NCBI GenBank assembly: GCA_003150235.1
Contig: QAMW01000026.1
Coordinates: 92,678-156,677 of the forward strand
DNA from: Bacteroidales bacterium
GTDB taxonomy: Bacteria; Bacteroidota; Bacteroidia; Bacteroidales; Muribaculaceae
Direction: 5' to 3'
DNA length: 64,000 nt
In this document: piece after piece, positions 1 through 7,810 of the stretch
Position numbering within the stretch: the first letter of the stretch is position 1
Layout of the letters: each line of letters starts with the position of its first letter
Translations under genes and position numbers: made by a program
The notes under the pieces: generated by a model
Seen by the model: the letters and a program-made list of their open reading frames with translations, nothing else
Told to the model about the DNA's origin: nothing
Database searches by the model: none

Positions 1-683
1 AAAGCTGCTTTATCAATCATACTGACATTAGAAGGTAAACTTATTGTATTTAGCGATTTACAATTTTCAAAAGCGGATTCTCCTATTCTAGTCGATAAAG
101 ATGCGGATTTCCCTTTTATATTAACAGTCTTAAGAGATACGCAATATCTAAACATCATTTTAGTAATATTACTATGACACTCTATCGAAGCCTCTTCAAG
201 TAAGTCACATCCTATAAATAATCCGGGACCAATGTTGCCGACCCCTTGAGGTATAGTGACTTCTTTTAGACTTTTGCAATTCTGAAAAGCAGCCGAATCG
301 ATTTTATTCACGGTTTCGGGTATCTTAAGATTAGAAAGGCTCTCACATCCGTTAAATGCAAAGCTTTCAATGGTCTTAAGATAAGGAGGCAATACTATAT
401 CAGAAAGCTCTGAACATTGTGAGAAAGCGGTTCTTCCAATACTAACGACCTCATATATTCGACCTTCATATACTACACCTTCATCAAGTTTAATACTTTT
501 GATTTTAGTCGGAGCCTTTGTTACCGTAGCAGTACGATTGTCAAGATTAAGAGTGTATGTCACCCCATCTACAGTTGTTTGAATCGGAGTTGGAGGGACA
601 GCTGCAAATATAAAAATTGGTAATGCGTAACAAATAGCCACCAGAATTATAAATCGAAGAACTAGATTATTAAATGCTTTCAT
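1..683 (-). CDS. BspA-like leucine-rich-repeat surface protein, 3' end outside window
   Basis: The reading frame is open from an ATG at 683 down to base 1, so the C-terminal part lies outside the window. The product starts with a hydrophobic export segment (roughly residues 8-30, ending in a run of Phe, Ala and Val), followed by a short strand-rich part. It then has repeats of the LRR_5/BspA type, with recurrent 'IPETVxKIDSAAFQNCKSLKEVTIP' style units that I recognise by the spacing of 'AF..C.SL..I.LP'. Such proteins are exported and are thought to act in adhesion. The start overlaps the end of the small upstream gene by 14 nt, which suggests cotranscription. The family call is fairly secure; the ligand is unknown. 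Confidence 0.75.
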   Translation of the reverse strand, partial: MKAFNNLVLRFIILVAICYALPIFIFAAVPPTPIQTTVDGVTYTLNLDNRTATVTKAPTKIKSIKLDEGVVYEGRIYEVVSIGRTAFSQCSELSDIVLPPYLKTIESFAFNGCESLSNLKIPETVNKIDSAAFQNCKSLKEVTIPQGVGNIGPGLFIGCDLLEEASIECHSNITKMMFRYCVSLKTVNIKGKSASLSTRIGESAFENCKSLNTISLPSNVSMIDKAA

Positions 684-903
684 ACCATTTTTGCATTTTT
701 GAACGTGGATATTCTTTTTTTACAAATTCTTTCATTTTGGCAAGAAATTCGAGCGCGTCAGCTTCATTGTCAAAGAATATACAATTCTGCCACTTTTCAT
801 TGCTCGTCTCATCAATTTCAGGCACACGATTTTTAATTTTTAGAGTGCGAAAGTGTCCACATGCACCCATCGTCACCCACCAATATCGTTTAGGGTTATC
901 CAT
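670..903 (-). CDS. Small hypothetical protein upstream of the LRR gene
   Basis: A 77-residue protein with no family I recognise. It is rich in aromatic and charged residues (N-terminal 'NPKRYWWVTMGACGHFRTLKIKNR', later 'FFDNEADALEFLAKMKEFVKKEYP'). It has no signal peptide or membrane segment. The middle looks like a small alpha/beta fold ending in an amphipathic helix. It overlaps the start of the LRR gene by 14 nt on the same strand, so the two are probably cotranscribed. The overlap and sensible composition favour a real gene over a chance frame, but no homology argument supports it. Confidence 0.5.
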   Translation of the reverse strand: MDNPKRYWWVTMGACGHFRTLKIKNRVPEIDETSNEKWQNCIFFDNEADALEFLAKMKEFVKKEYPRSKMQKWYESI

Positions 904-1647
904 ATTAAAATTACACCGCGGTCATCCTCTCGTTGGCGATTAGATTGGTTTATACGAGAAAAGCGTAGGAATCTGTATCTGTTACCGTCCTACTGCTTGA
1001 GGCTTCTCGCATTGCCCATCGATAGTCGGACGGCAACGAAGAAGCCCTACGCTTGTATATGCAATCAGTGCGTCCGGCTCTATTCCTCTCGAAATATCGT
1101 GCCGGATGCAAGATAATTACATATCCACGGGCATCTACCGTTGCTCAATCCCTGACTATCGATAGAAATTTTGCGAGAATTTCAAGCAGTCAAGAATCAG
1201 CGCGGATAAACGCTTTTCATTATGTCTTACCTCCCGCCCTCGTCCCCGCTACCGGGGCTTCAAACGGTCTGCATTCGCAAATGTAATAATAATTTGTGAG
1301 AATCCGATTATTAGTAATAACTAATTTTTAATAAGTAACTCGCAAATTAGCTGATATATAATTATTATGAAGTATTTGCGAGGGATTTTACGGGTGGAAA
1401 GAAGGAATGTAGCGGGCTACATGACTGATTGACAGCCGGGAAATCACCGGAAAGACGAATAAGGATATATCAGCCCATAGGGTTACTGGAATAAAAACTT
1501 ATAAACTAATTTTTAAGAGTTACTTACATTCACGCACATTACGTTAATTACTACGTTAGAGCTGAGTCAGGCTCATCATTCCATGCCTCTTCATCATGCG
1601 GCTATAGGCAAAATGACAGTTCATTTCTCGATAAAATATAAGTAGAC
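904..1647. other. Gene-free region with structured DNA/RNA
   Basis: I see no convincing gene in this stretch; the short frames across it lack protein-like composition. It contains the nested inverted repeat at 961-1054 and a 6-bp hairpin at 1408-1421 (TGTAGC-GG-GCTACA). It also has two diverged copies of an AT-rich string around AACTAATTTTTAA near 1320 and 1503. The left part resembles the intergenic region at 5614-5815 (shared CGTAGGAA, ACCGT, an AACGCTT...TTATGTCT block and TTGTGAGAAT). Confidence 0.5.
961..1054. other. Nested inverted repeat, candidate structured RNA or regulatory element
   Basis: Outer arms AAGCGTAGG (961-969) and CCTACGCTT (1046-1054) are perfectly complementary. Inside them GGCTTCT (1001-1007) pairs with AGAAGCC (1040-1046), and ATTGCC (1011-1016) faces GGCAAC (1032-1037). 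The outer right arm and the inner arm share one base, so the two stems would abut. The element lies 58 nt upstream of the small gene that precedes the LRR gene, so it could be part of their leader. An invertible promoter or an unlinked small RNA are other options. It matches no RNA family I know. Confidence 0.4.
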
Positions 1648-1680
1648 AAGGTAAGTTGCCTGATTAGAGCGACTTACCTT
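1648..1680 (-). terminator. Hairpin terminator after the sigma-factor operon
   Basis: AAGGTAAGTTGC and GCGACTTACCTT form a 12-bp stem with one mismatch pair around an 8-9 nt loop. The hairpin lies 20 nt beyond the stop codon of the membrane protein gene, so it is well placed to end the sigma-factor operon. No long T-run follows. Confidence 0.5.
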
Positions 1681-1700
1681 GATGGCGGGATTGAGGCTTC

Positions 1701-2252
1701 CTATTCCTTTATGGAATCGAGCTCGCGGAATAGCCTGATATATTGTGGCCAATAATGCACTACGCTGAAGATGACGGCAACCGCAAGACCCGCTGCCATA
1801 GCCCAAAAACCGGTGCGATTATATGCCCACGCATTTGGTAACAAGAGCGTAAGCAGGATTACTATACCTATGCCGAATACAATTTCGCCGGACAACACGA
1901 GCAGTCTTAGCCTGGCTGTCCTGGAGAACAATTCTGCCGGCGGTAGAGCCGCGATGTTGATGTTGCGGAGTTTGATATACATGAAAATATACCAGGTAGC
2001 ACCAAGGAGCAGATATACAACCAGATATATCTTCAGAGTGACAGGGAACGAATGAGGATTTATGCCACCGATTGCCGCTGCTGCGAATACAGCCGCAAGA
2101 ATCAGGCAACCTATAAATCCCTGACGGAATTTCTTCAGAATTTTTGTTTGTGCCGTTTCGGAAGCCGATATATTTATCTTAATCTCAGTATCGGTCTTGG
2201 CAAGTACCTGCTCAAGGGTAGACATGCTTTTTTTGAGTTCATCGAGTTGCAT
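1701..2252 (-). CDS. Membrane protein paired with ECF sigma factor
   Basis: A 183-residue protein with a short cytoplasmic N-terminus carrying a coiled-coil-like stretch (residues 1-40). Four predicted membrane helices follow (about 45-65, 72-92, 118-138 and 146-166), then a charged tail. The gene begins one nucleotide after the sigma-factor stop codon, which implies translational coupling. Bacteroidales ECF sigma genes of this kind are often followed by a membrane protein that restrains the sigma factor or responds with it. An anti-sigma role is an inference from position; I see no zinc-binding or known anti-sigma motif. Confidence 0.65.
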   Translation of the reverse strand: MQLDELKKSMSTLEQVLAKTDTEIKINISASETAQTKILKKFRQGFIGCLILAAVFAAAAIGGINPHSFPVTLKIYLVVYLLLGATWYIFMYIKLRNINIAALPPAELFSRTARLRLLVLSGEIVFGIGIVILLTLLLPNAWAYNRTGFWAMAAGLAVAVIFSVVHYWPQYIRLFRELDSIKE

Positions 2253-2253
2253 A

Positions 2254-2745
2254 TTACATCTGTTTTGAGAGTTTGTCTTTTATACGGTGAATTTTTGTCG
2301 CAATGGTATTGCGTTTCATTCCAAGAGTGTCGGCTATTTCATCATACGAAAATTCATCGAGCCATAGGAGAATTATTGCTTTTTCCATATCTTCAAGCCG
2401 GTCAATGAGGGAGTGCAGGTGTTGAAGATTTTCCCGCTGCGCATCGTCAATCGACGTCGCGACATCAATCAGCCCGAAATCAACCGAAACCGTCTCTATA
2501 CGTCTTCTTGATGAGCGCAATGTCATGAGCGCCGAATTTACCGCTACCCTGTAAATCCATGTCGACATTTCACTCCGACCTTTAAACTGATTTATTCCCA
2601 GCCAGATATTGACATAGATTTCTTGCCGGAGATCATCGAACGGCACTTTTTCAGAAGCATAGAAGTAGCTGACCTTGTTGATAATCGGGGAGTGCCGCCT
2701 GATAAGCTCGGCAAAATCCCTTTCGTTTATTGGTGGACTTTCCAT
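2254..2745 (-). CDS. ECF-type RNA polymerase sigma factor
   Basis: A 163-residue sigma-70 family protein. Region 2 covers about residues 10-80, with the 'DDLRQEIYVNIW' and 'FKGRSEMSTWIYRVAVNSAL' signatures. Region 4 covers about residues 105-160, with a helix-turn-helix ('LDEFSYDEIADTLGMKRNTIATKIHRIK') that would bind the -35-type element. I chose the ATG at 2745 because it gives a normal ECF length; an upstream in-frame ATG at 2853 would add 36 atypical residues and pass through the predicted promoter. It is cotranscribed with the membrane protein downstream. The inducing signal is unknown. Confidence 0.85.
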   Translation of the reverse strand: MESPPINERDFAELIRRHSPIINKVSYFYASEKVPFDDLRQEIYVNIWLGINQFKGRSEMSTWIYRVAVNSALMTLRSSRRRIETVSVDFGLIDVATSIDDAQRENLQHLHSLIDRLEDMEKAIILLWLDEFSYDEIADTLGMKRNTIATKIHRIKDKLSKQM

Positions 2746-2834
2746 ATTGAATTTGTTTTGCCCCGTTAGATGCAATTTTAATCCTGAAAGTTTCATCATT
2801 TCGAAATTTCTTGAGGCTTTTTGCCCGGCAAATG

Positions 2835-2842
2835 CAAAATTA
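2835..2842 (-). promoter_or_regulatory. Predicted -7 box for the sigma-factor operon
   Basis: On the minus strand this reads TAATTTTG, a match to the Bacteroidales -7 consensus TAnnTTTG, about 90 nt upstream of the chosen sigma-factor start. No TTTG -33 box is found at the usual spacing, so the promoter may be weak, activated or self-regulated. Confidence 0.4.
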
Positions 2843-2972
2843 CGAATCCCCAATGATTAAACATCACCGTTTCGACACATAATGTCGGAGAGTCGAGCTG
2901 TCTTCCAACAACCCTCGATGACTACCTGCGGAACGAATTGGCGTTGCAAAATTGCCCTGAATGAAAATACAC

Positions 2973-3076
2973 AAGCGATTGACATGCTTATTTCGTTGCT
3001 CGCCAATCGCTTGGGTATTAGCTCTTTATGTCTTAAAACCGGGCTGACTTTATATCAATACTCCTCCTCGTTGAAG
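2973..3076. repeat. 104-bp direct repeat, copy A
   Basis: This block aligns without gaps to 7421-7524, in the same orientation, with about 13 differences by hand alignment. On the minus strand it reads as the end of a frame (Phe-Asn-Glu-Glu-Glu-Tyr-stop), then an AT-rich stretch, then a hairpin with AGCGATTGG / CAATCGCT arms. That looks like a gene 3' end plus terminator. The rest of the 2746-3226 interval has no gene I can support. Confidence 0.7.
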
Positions 3077-3226
3077 GAGAAGTAAATTAGTCGCTTATCA
3101 AATAGTCAGCTTGATTTTGTAGAAATTAGACAAGCAAACTTTGCTATAAAAGGCGATAAAAACGCACAAAATTATTCAAAACAAATTAATATGAATTAGA
3201 CTTCAGTCCCATGCAGCGAAATATTT

Positions 3227-5515
3227 TTATTGGTCAGACCTTGAAATTACAAAATTATCATAGTCTATTTCTTCTATTATCATAAAATCTTTCCAAACTG
3301 GAGCTGCCTCATATAAACTTTTACTTCCTATAGGTACAAATAAATATCTATTTCCAAAATAAATTGCTTCTACAGTCGGAGGTGTGGGAGACTTAATATA
3401 AACATTTTTAAAATCAGCGCCTTCAAATGAATGTGCCGAGAATATAGGCATTTTATCATTAAATAGTATTGACTCTGTATTATCAAAACAATGAGCTAAC
3501 GCATATGCACCAATATTACTCATATTGTCAGGAATTATTATACATGTGCCATTAAATTTTGCAGACCACAAACCACTTTCTTCTACGATTTGTAGACAAT
3601 TTGGCAATTTAGAAAAGACCGAATTGTAACAACCGTTAAAAGCGCAAATGCCTATTTTTTCTACAGTCTCTGGCAAATCAATATTTTGGATTTGATCACA
3701 CTCATAAAACGCTCTATATTCAATATTTTTCAATATCGGCGAGAAATATACCCTTTGAATCGATGAACCTTCAAAAGTTGACGATTTAATTATTTCTGAA
3801 TTTTGAGGCATCCAAACCTCTCTTATAGATTGATTATTCTTAAAAAAAGATGCAGGTATATCTCCTGGAATCTCTTGAATATTTAAATATTCAAGATTTT
3901 GTAAGTCCTTAAGACACATCCAGTCGATATTATTTAACGTACCCTTAAGCCTTAATTTTTCAATTTCATATTTATCATAAGATTCTAATAAAGATTGTAG
4001 ATTCCCGTTATTGACATTTAAGTTTAAAAAGCCTTTCTCTTGATGAACATACATTGTGTCAGATGGCAATTGTGAATTCAACTTCTTAATAACGACCGTT
4101 CCTGTGCGTTCATAAGGAGTTTCATTCTCTTCAACAACAAAGGTGTGGGAAGAGGTTACCAAACCCCTGGATTTAATAATATCATGAGTCCAATCTTGTA
4201 AATATACTAATTCAATATCAACATTAGAGCTAACATTTATATCAACGCTTCCTCCTTCATCTGAAACATTCACATTTTTTGAAGAACCTATAAAGATAGC
4301 ATCGTTTTGACTTTGTTCTATATATACTGTATCTGAAATTTCACTATTTTTCCCTTTTATGACAACTTTACCAAAACGAGAATCATACGTTGTATTTTCC
4401 AAAATTCTAAGATCCAGTTTATAGGGATCCAACGCTCTTGATAATGGGTTATCTGCTACTTGAATCCAAGATGAATACGGAGATGATATAATGACATCAT
4501 AGTCAAAATTAGTGTTTATGTCTACGCTGATAAAATTTTTTTTTGCATCAACAGTGAATTCTTTATTGGATATAATTATAGCATCCTTCTGAGATTGTTT
4601 AATAGAAACAATCTCACTTACCGTACCAGCTGGGTCAAAAAATCTAATTTCTACATTCCGGTTATCATATGTATCATTTGGCAAAATCTCAAAATATAAG
4701 GTATGACTTGACATTCCCCTTGTTCCATTGTTTAGTTTTATCCAATCAACTTCTGGAAGTTCGTAATTATATTCGAAATTAGAACTTAAATCAATAGAAA
4801 TCAACTCCCCATCAGAAGGAATATCAAATTCGTTTTTAGATAATACGAGTATTCCTCCACCCGCTTGGTATATTTTTACAACCTCTGTAATATTGCCATC
4901 GGTGAATAAAATTTCACCATTTCTTTTCTCATAGTCTACATTCTGATCAATTACAAATTTTAAATCAGTGCTCTTCAAAGCTCTTGAAGACGCACTTCTA
5001 TGAATCCATGATGAGTATTGTTCTGGTATTTCCATATTGAAGTTGACATTGCTTTTTACCGAACATTCAATTTCTCCTCCTTCCATTGGCACCTCATAAA
5101 GAGTTGATGAGATTAAAATCGCACTATTTTGTTTTTGAGAAACTATTAATTTTTCAGTGGCTTCGCCAGCAGTAAGAGTCAGCGTCACACCTCTCTCTCC
5201 ATATGAAGTGTTGCCAGTTACATTAATTGACACTTCAATATCTCCTGCTTTTCCAGAAGAGGGTGTAATTGTGCACCAATCAACATTCATTCCAGACTCA
5301 GACACATGAATAGTCCAATCTTTATTTGTAGAAAACATAATTGTTTTAGATCCTCCTTCGGAAGAGAAATCCATCCGGCGTGTAAAATATTCAATACAGC
5401 CGTCATTAATAGTTATCTGGGCGGGTTCTTCTTTATCAACACAACTGCTGAAAAGCGAAAGAATCGTTATAATAACGATAGATAAAATAGGAGTTCTTAT
5501 CATTTTGGTAACCAT
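3227..5515 (-). CDS. BACON-domain and LRR surface lipoprotein
   Basis: A 762-residue protein with a lipoprotein signal (hydrophobic stretch ending in Leu-Phe-Ser-Ser-Cys near residue 25), so it is probably outer-membrane anchored. Residues 35-480 hold about five BACON-type beta-sandwich repeats, each with a 'S..G....I.V.SN..W.I' start and a 'I.Q.' end. Several share a Ser-Arg-Ala-Leu or Ser-Arg-Gly insertion before the 'F.I..N..Y..R.G.I.F' strand. Residues 500-745 carry BspA-type leucine-rich repeats ('IREVWMP', 'IQNIDLPETVEKIG', 'CAFNGC'). BACON domains are often linked to carbohydrate or mucin binding and BspA repeats to adhesion. The start could also be the ATG at 5503. It lies downstream of the inverted repeat at 5614-5711. 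Confidence 0.8.
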   Translation of the reverse strand: MVTKMIRTPILSIVIITILSLFSSCVDKEEPAQITINDGCIEYFTRRMDFSSEGGSKTIMFSTNKDWTIHVSESGMNVDWCTITPSSGKAGDIEVSINVTGNTSYGERGVTLTLTAGEATEKLIVSQKQNSAILISSTLYEVPMEGGEIECSVKSNVNFNMEIPEQYSSWIHRSASSRALKSTDLKFVIDQNVDYEKRNGEILFTDGNITEVVKIYQAGGGILVLSKNEFDIPSDGELISIDLSSNFEYNYELPEVDWIKLNNGTRGMSSHTLYFEILPNDTYDNRNVEIRFFDPAGTVSEIVSIKQSQKDAIIISNKEFTVDAKKNFISVDINTNFDYDVIISSPYSSWIQVADNPLSRALDPYKLDLRILENTTYDSRFGKVVIKGKNSEISDTVYIEQSQNDAIFIGSSKNVNVSDEGGSVDINVSSNVDIELVYLQDWTHDIIKSRGLVTSSHTFVVEENETPYERTGTVVIKKLNSQLPSDTMYVHQEKGFLNLNVNNGNLQSLLESYDKYEIEKLRLKGTLNNIDWMCLKDLQNLEYLNIQEIPGDIPASFFKNNQSIREVWMPQNSEIIKSSTFEGSSIQRVYFSPILKNIEYRAFYECDQIQNIDLPETVEKIGICAFNGCYNSVFSKLPNCLQIVEESGLWSAKFNGTCIIIPDNMSNIGAYALAHCFDNTESILFNDKMPIFSAHSFEGADFKNVYIKSPTPPTVEAIYFGNRYLFVPIGSKSLYEAAPVWKDFMIIEEIDYDNFVISRSDQ

Positions 5516-5813
5516 TTAAGATTTGTCTGTATTATATTATATTTCTACGACTCAAGGAGAGATTAAACTTGAAAGAAACGTGAGCCAACTATGCCATGTC
5601 GTAGTTTGATGGTCGTAGGAAACCTAGGATGAAGAAGATAAGGAGGAACCGTACACACTATAGCGTGAGTACCCCTTGTCTATCCTCTCATCATTGTGAA
5701 AATTTCCTACGTTTTCTCAATAAGAGATCAGCAAAACGCTTCTTTATTATTATGTCTCGTCGCATTATTATGCGATACCGTAAAACTACTAAAAAATTGT
5801 GAGAATATAGCTG
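5516..5813. other. Gene-free leader/intergenic region
   Basis: No gene is evident. The region contains the inverted repeat at 5614-5711 and AT-rich DNA. It shares short blocks with 961-1300 (CGTAGGAA, ACCGT, AACGCTT...TTATGTCT, TTGTGAGAAT), which suggests a common origin of the two intergenic modules upstream of LRR-protein genes. Confidence 0.45.
5614..5711. other. Inverted repeat upstream of the BACON-LRR gene
   Basis: Perfect 9-bp arms CGTAGGAAA (5614-5622) and TTTCCTACG (5703-5711) enclose 80 nt in which GATGA/TCATC and GATAAGG/CCTTGTCTATC can also pair. The element ends about 100 nt upstream of the lipoprotein start. It could be a structured leader, an operator or an invertible segment. 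It resembles the element at 961-1054. Confidence 0.4.
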
Positions 5814-6026
5814 TCAGCGATAAATAAATTTATCATTTGCCGCACATATCTCGGTTGGGGGAGTTGGTTTCAGCATCCTGTGGGCTTGCGTCATGCAGCA
5901 GTAGACGGAGCAGGGGGCGTCTTCATCCGGATTGCGACCCCACGGGAGGTCTGATGAGGGACCACCGCCTATGCATGACTGGGCGAACTGGGTTGCTCCG
6001 TTAAGATAGCCGAGGAACTGACGCAT
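5814..6026 (-). pseudogene. Possible relaxase C-terminal fragment
   Basis: A 70-residue frame with a Gly-Gly-Gly-Pro-Ser-Ser-Asp-Leu-Pro-Trp-Gly-Arg stretch and a late 'AHRMLKP' segment. This reminds me of the Gly/Ser-rich 'SSDLPWGR' tail of Bacteroidales mobilisation relaxases. There is no catalytic part nearby, and the upstream sequence does not continue the frame convincingly. If the resemblance is real it is a degraded end of a mobilisation gene. A chance frame remains possible. Confidence 0.3.
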
Positions 6027-6156
6027 CGCACACTTAAGAGAATCTCGTTTGGCTGTTCGGCGATTGCCGTCAGAAATTCTCAGTCTAAACTGGCACTTAT
6101 TTTTAGCACTCCCTTTTCCAAAAAATTACTGCTACAAAATCTTAAACATAGACATG

Positions 6157-6185
6157 AAAAAAGGAGGTTTAACACCTCCTTTAAA
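6157..6185 (-). terminator. Rho-independent terminator after the RhuM-like gene
   Basis: On the minus strand AAAGGAGGTG and AACCTCCTTT form a GC-containing stem followed by TTTTTT. It lies about 40 nt past the stop codon at 6223 and should end that transcript. Confidence 0.7.
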
Positions 6186-6222
6186 TTGAATCACATGTTT
6201 ATCGCTATTACATAGTCGTACT

Positions 6223-7092
6223 TTAGAGTTTGGACAACAACTCTGAGCCTGTCATCGCTGTCATCTCGGAGAAAGCAAAAAGTTTCTTACCAAGGTCTTT
6301 GAGCGATGCGCCGATATGATACACCGTCTCGTCGATTATCAGAAAACGGTCATGAGCTCCATGATATACGCGGATTGTGATTTCGGGATATTGCTGATTA
6401 TGTCGCCGTAGATCCTGACGGAGGATAGGCTTGATTTCCTGCGTGTAAATGGTGGCTTTGACTCCCGGTTTTCTTTTATCCAGCTGTGTCAAAACAGTCG
6501 CATCCACGTAATTGTCAATCAGGACTATGCGCGTATTGGCAGATTCAACGAGTTTTGATATTATCACATGAGCATCGAATATCTGACCTTGAAAAAGAAT
6601 TCCTTCCTTGGGAGGTAATGAAGTCCTTACGAAGAAATCAACATCCCTGCGAATAGCAGCGATTTTCCCATCCTGTTCCAAAAGCCTTCTATCCAACCTG
6701 TCGCTCATTTCAATCAATCTCTGGTTGACCGAATAGCCACGAAGCAGATACTCCTTCAATATCTTATTGGCCCACTGGCGGAACTGGGTGCCTCTTAATG
6801 ACTTGACTCTATACCCTACAGATATGATGACATCAAGATTGTAGTATTTAGTTCGATATCTTTTGCCGTCAGACGCAGTTGTCAAGTATTCCTTGACAAC
6901 TGAATTGGCATCCAATTCGCCTTCTTTGAAAATATTATTGGTATGAAGGCTTATGTTTTGTTTTGTCGTCTGAAATAACTCCACCATCTGAGCCTGCGTA
7001 AGCCACACAGTATCACCTTCAACTTGAACATCAAGTTTGAGGGTTTCGTCAGGTTGATATATTATTATCTCGTTTTCTTGCGTAGATTCCAT
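6223..7092 (-). CDS. RhuM-family DNA-binding protein with PLD-like C-terminus
   Basis: A 289-residue protein when started at the ATG at 7092 ('MESTQENEIIIYQ'); the longer frame to 7191 reads into an integrase remnant. Residues 1-125 match the RhuM/virulence-protein family: 'VWLTQAQMVELFQTTKQNIS', 'YYNLDVIISVGYRVKS' and 'FRQWANKILKEYL'. These elements are typical of phage-antirepressor-like and Fic-linked proteins in mobile DNA. Residues 180-275 resemble a single phospholipase-D-type half-domain, with His-Asp-Arg-Phe-Leu-Ile-Ile-Asp where the HKD motif is expected, Lys being replaced by Arg. Function is not established. A regulatory or toxin-linked role is an inference. Confidence 0.7.
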   Translation of the reverse strand: MESTQENEIIIYQPDETLKLDVQVEGDTVWLTQAQMVELFQTTKQNISLHTNNIFKEGELDANSVVKEYLTTASDGKRYRTKYYNLDVIISVGYRVKSLRGTQFRQWANKILKEYLLRGYSVNQRLIEMSDRLDRRLLEQDGKIAAIRRDVDFFVRTSLPPKEGILFQGQIFDAHVIISKLVESANTRIVLIDNYVDATVLTQLDKRKPGVKATIYTQEIKPILRQDLRRHNQQYPEITIRVYHGAHDRFLIIDETVYHIGASLKDLGKKLFAFSEMTAMTGSELLSKL

Positions 7093-7111
7093 ATGCAAAA
7101 GTATAAAAAGT

Positions 7112-7320
7112 TTATGACAATTCGTTAGGCAGGAATGAGTAATGCAGCTTTCTGGCCTCGTGGGTAAGGGTCTCGGGCAGCAACCGGGCATAGACCATTT
7201 CGGTGATGGCGGTGCTTCCGAGTTCTAACAGGCGGCTGACAACCGACATCGAAATTCCTTTGTTAAGAGCGAAGACGGCGAATGGATGTCATGCCCTGTG
7301 GAATACCCCATTTCGTCAGA
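7112..7320 (-). pseudogene. Tyrosine recombinase (integrase) C-terminal remnant
   Basis: Read on the minus strand, this stretch gives 'HPFAVFALNKGISMSVVSRL' and then 'TEMVYARLLPETL' before a TAA stop at 7112. This is the C-terminal catalytic region of a Bacteroidales tyrosine recombinase, normally 'RHTFA...LxKGxS...' followed by the nucleophile Tyr near 'YAR(V/L)'. The codon expected for the conserved Arg of Arg-His-Thr-Phe-Ala reads TGA, and no upstream integrase remains. It is therefore a dead fragment that marks an old integration or deletion event. The RhuM-like gene starts 20 nt after its stop. Confidence 0.65.
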
Positions 7321-7420
7321 GTCGCGTGTAAATTCAGCGAAAAATAGACAAGTTAACAAATTTTGGCGGAGCTGAATATCTGAAAATAGAGAAGTTTATT
7401 TTGCAGTAAAAGGATACAAA

Positions 7421-7524
7421 AAGCGATTGACAAGTTTATTTTGTTGCTTGCCAATCGCTTCTATATAAGTTGTTTATGTCTTAAAATCGGGCGGATTTTA
7501 TATCAATACTCCTCCTCGTTGAAG
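7421..7524. repeat. 104-bp direct repeat, copy B
   Basis: Same-orientation partner of 2973-3076. On the minus strand the hairpin arms AGCGATTGGCAAG and CTTGTCAATCGCT form a 13-bp stem followed by TTTTTG, a good rho-independent terminator. The Asn-Glu-Glu-Glu-Tyr-stop frame end just before it is conserved in both copies. Confidence 0.7.
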
Positions 7525-7614
7525 AACAGTTTTAACACTGTGTTTCAGTTATTTAACCATTGTTGACCGACCTAAATACAAACATATTTCGCCGTTTGAG
7601 GCCTTAAAACGCCA

Positions 7615-7695
7615 TTCAGGAATATTCCCATACAAACAAATTTAGGCATACAAACAAAAATACAAACATATTTTTGCCCTTAAAATATTCCTGAA
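7615..7695. repeat. 12-bp inverted repeat enclosing ATACAAAC repeats
   Basis: TTCAGGAATATT (7615-7626) and AATATTCCTGAA (7684-7695) are perfect inverted copies. Between and beside them ATACAAACA occurs several times (about 7576, 7630, 7648 and 7660). The gene-free stretch 7321-7810 otherwise shows nothing. It could be a recombinase or regulator binding site, or the scar of a lost element. Confidence 0.4.
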
Positions 7696-7810
7696 AGAAG
7701 ATGAGTGGTAATCTTCCCTATTAGAGGATGAGTATTTAGATTCCTTATGACCGAAGCCTCTACTTATGGCAGTCCTACATTACCGTTATAGGTTGACAAG
7801 ATTGCCTAAA

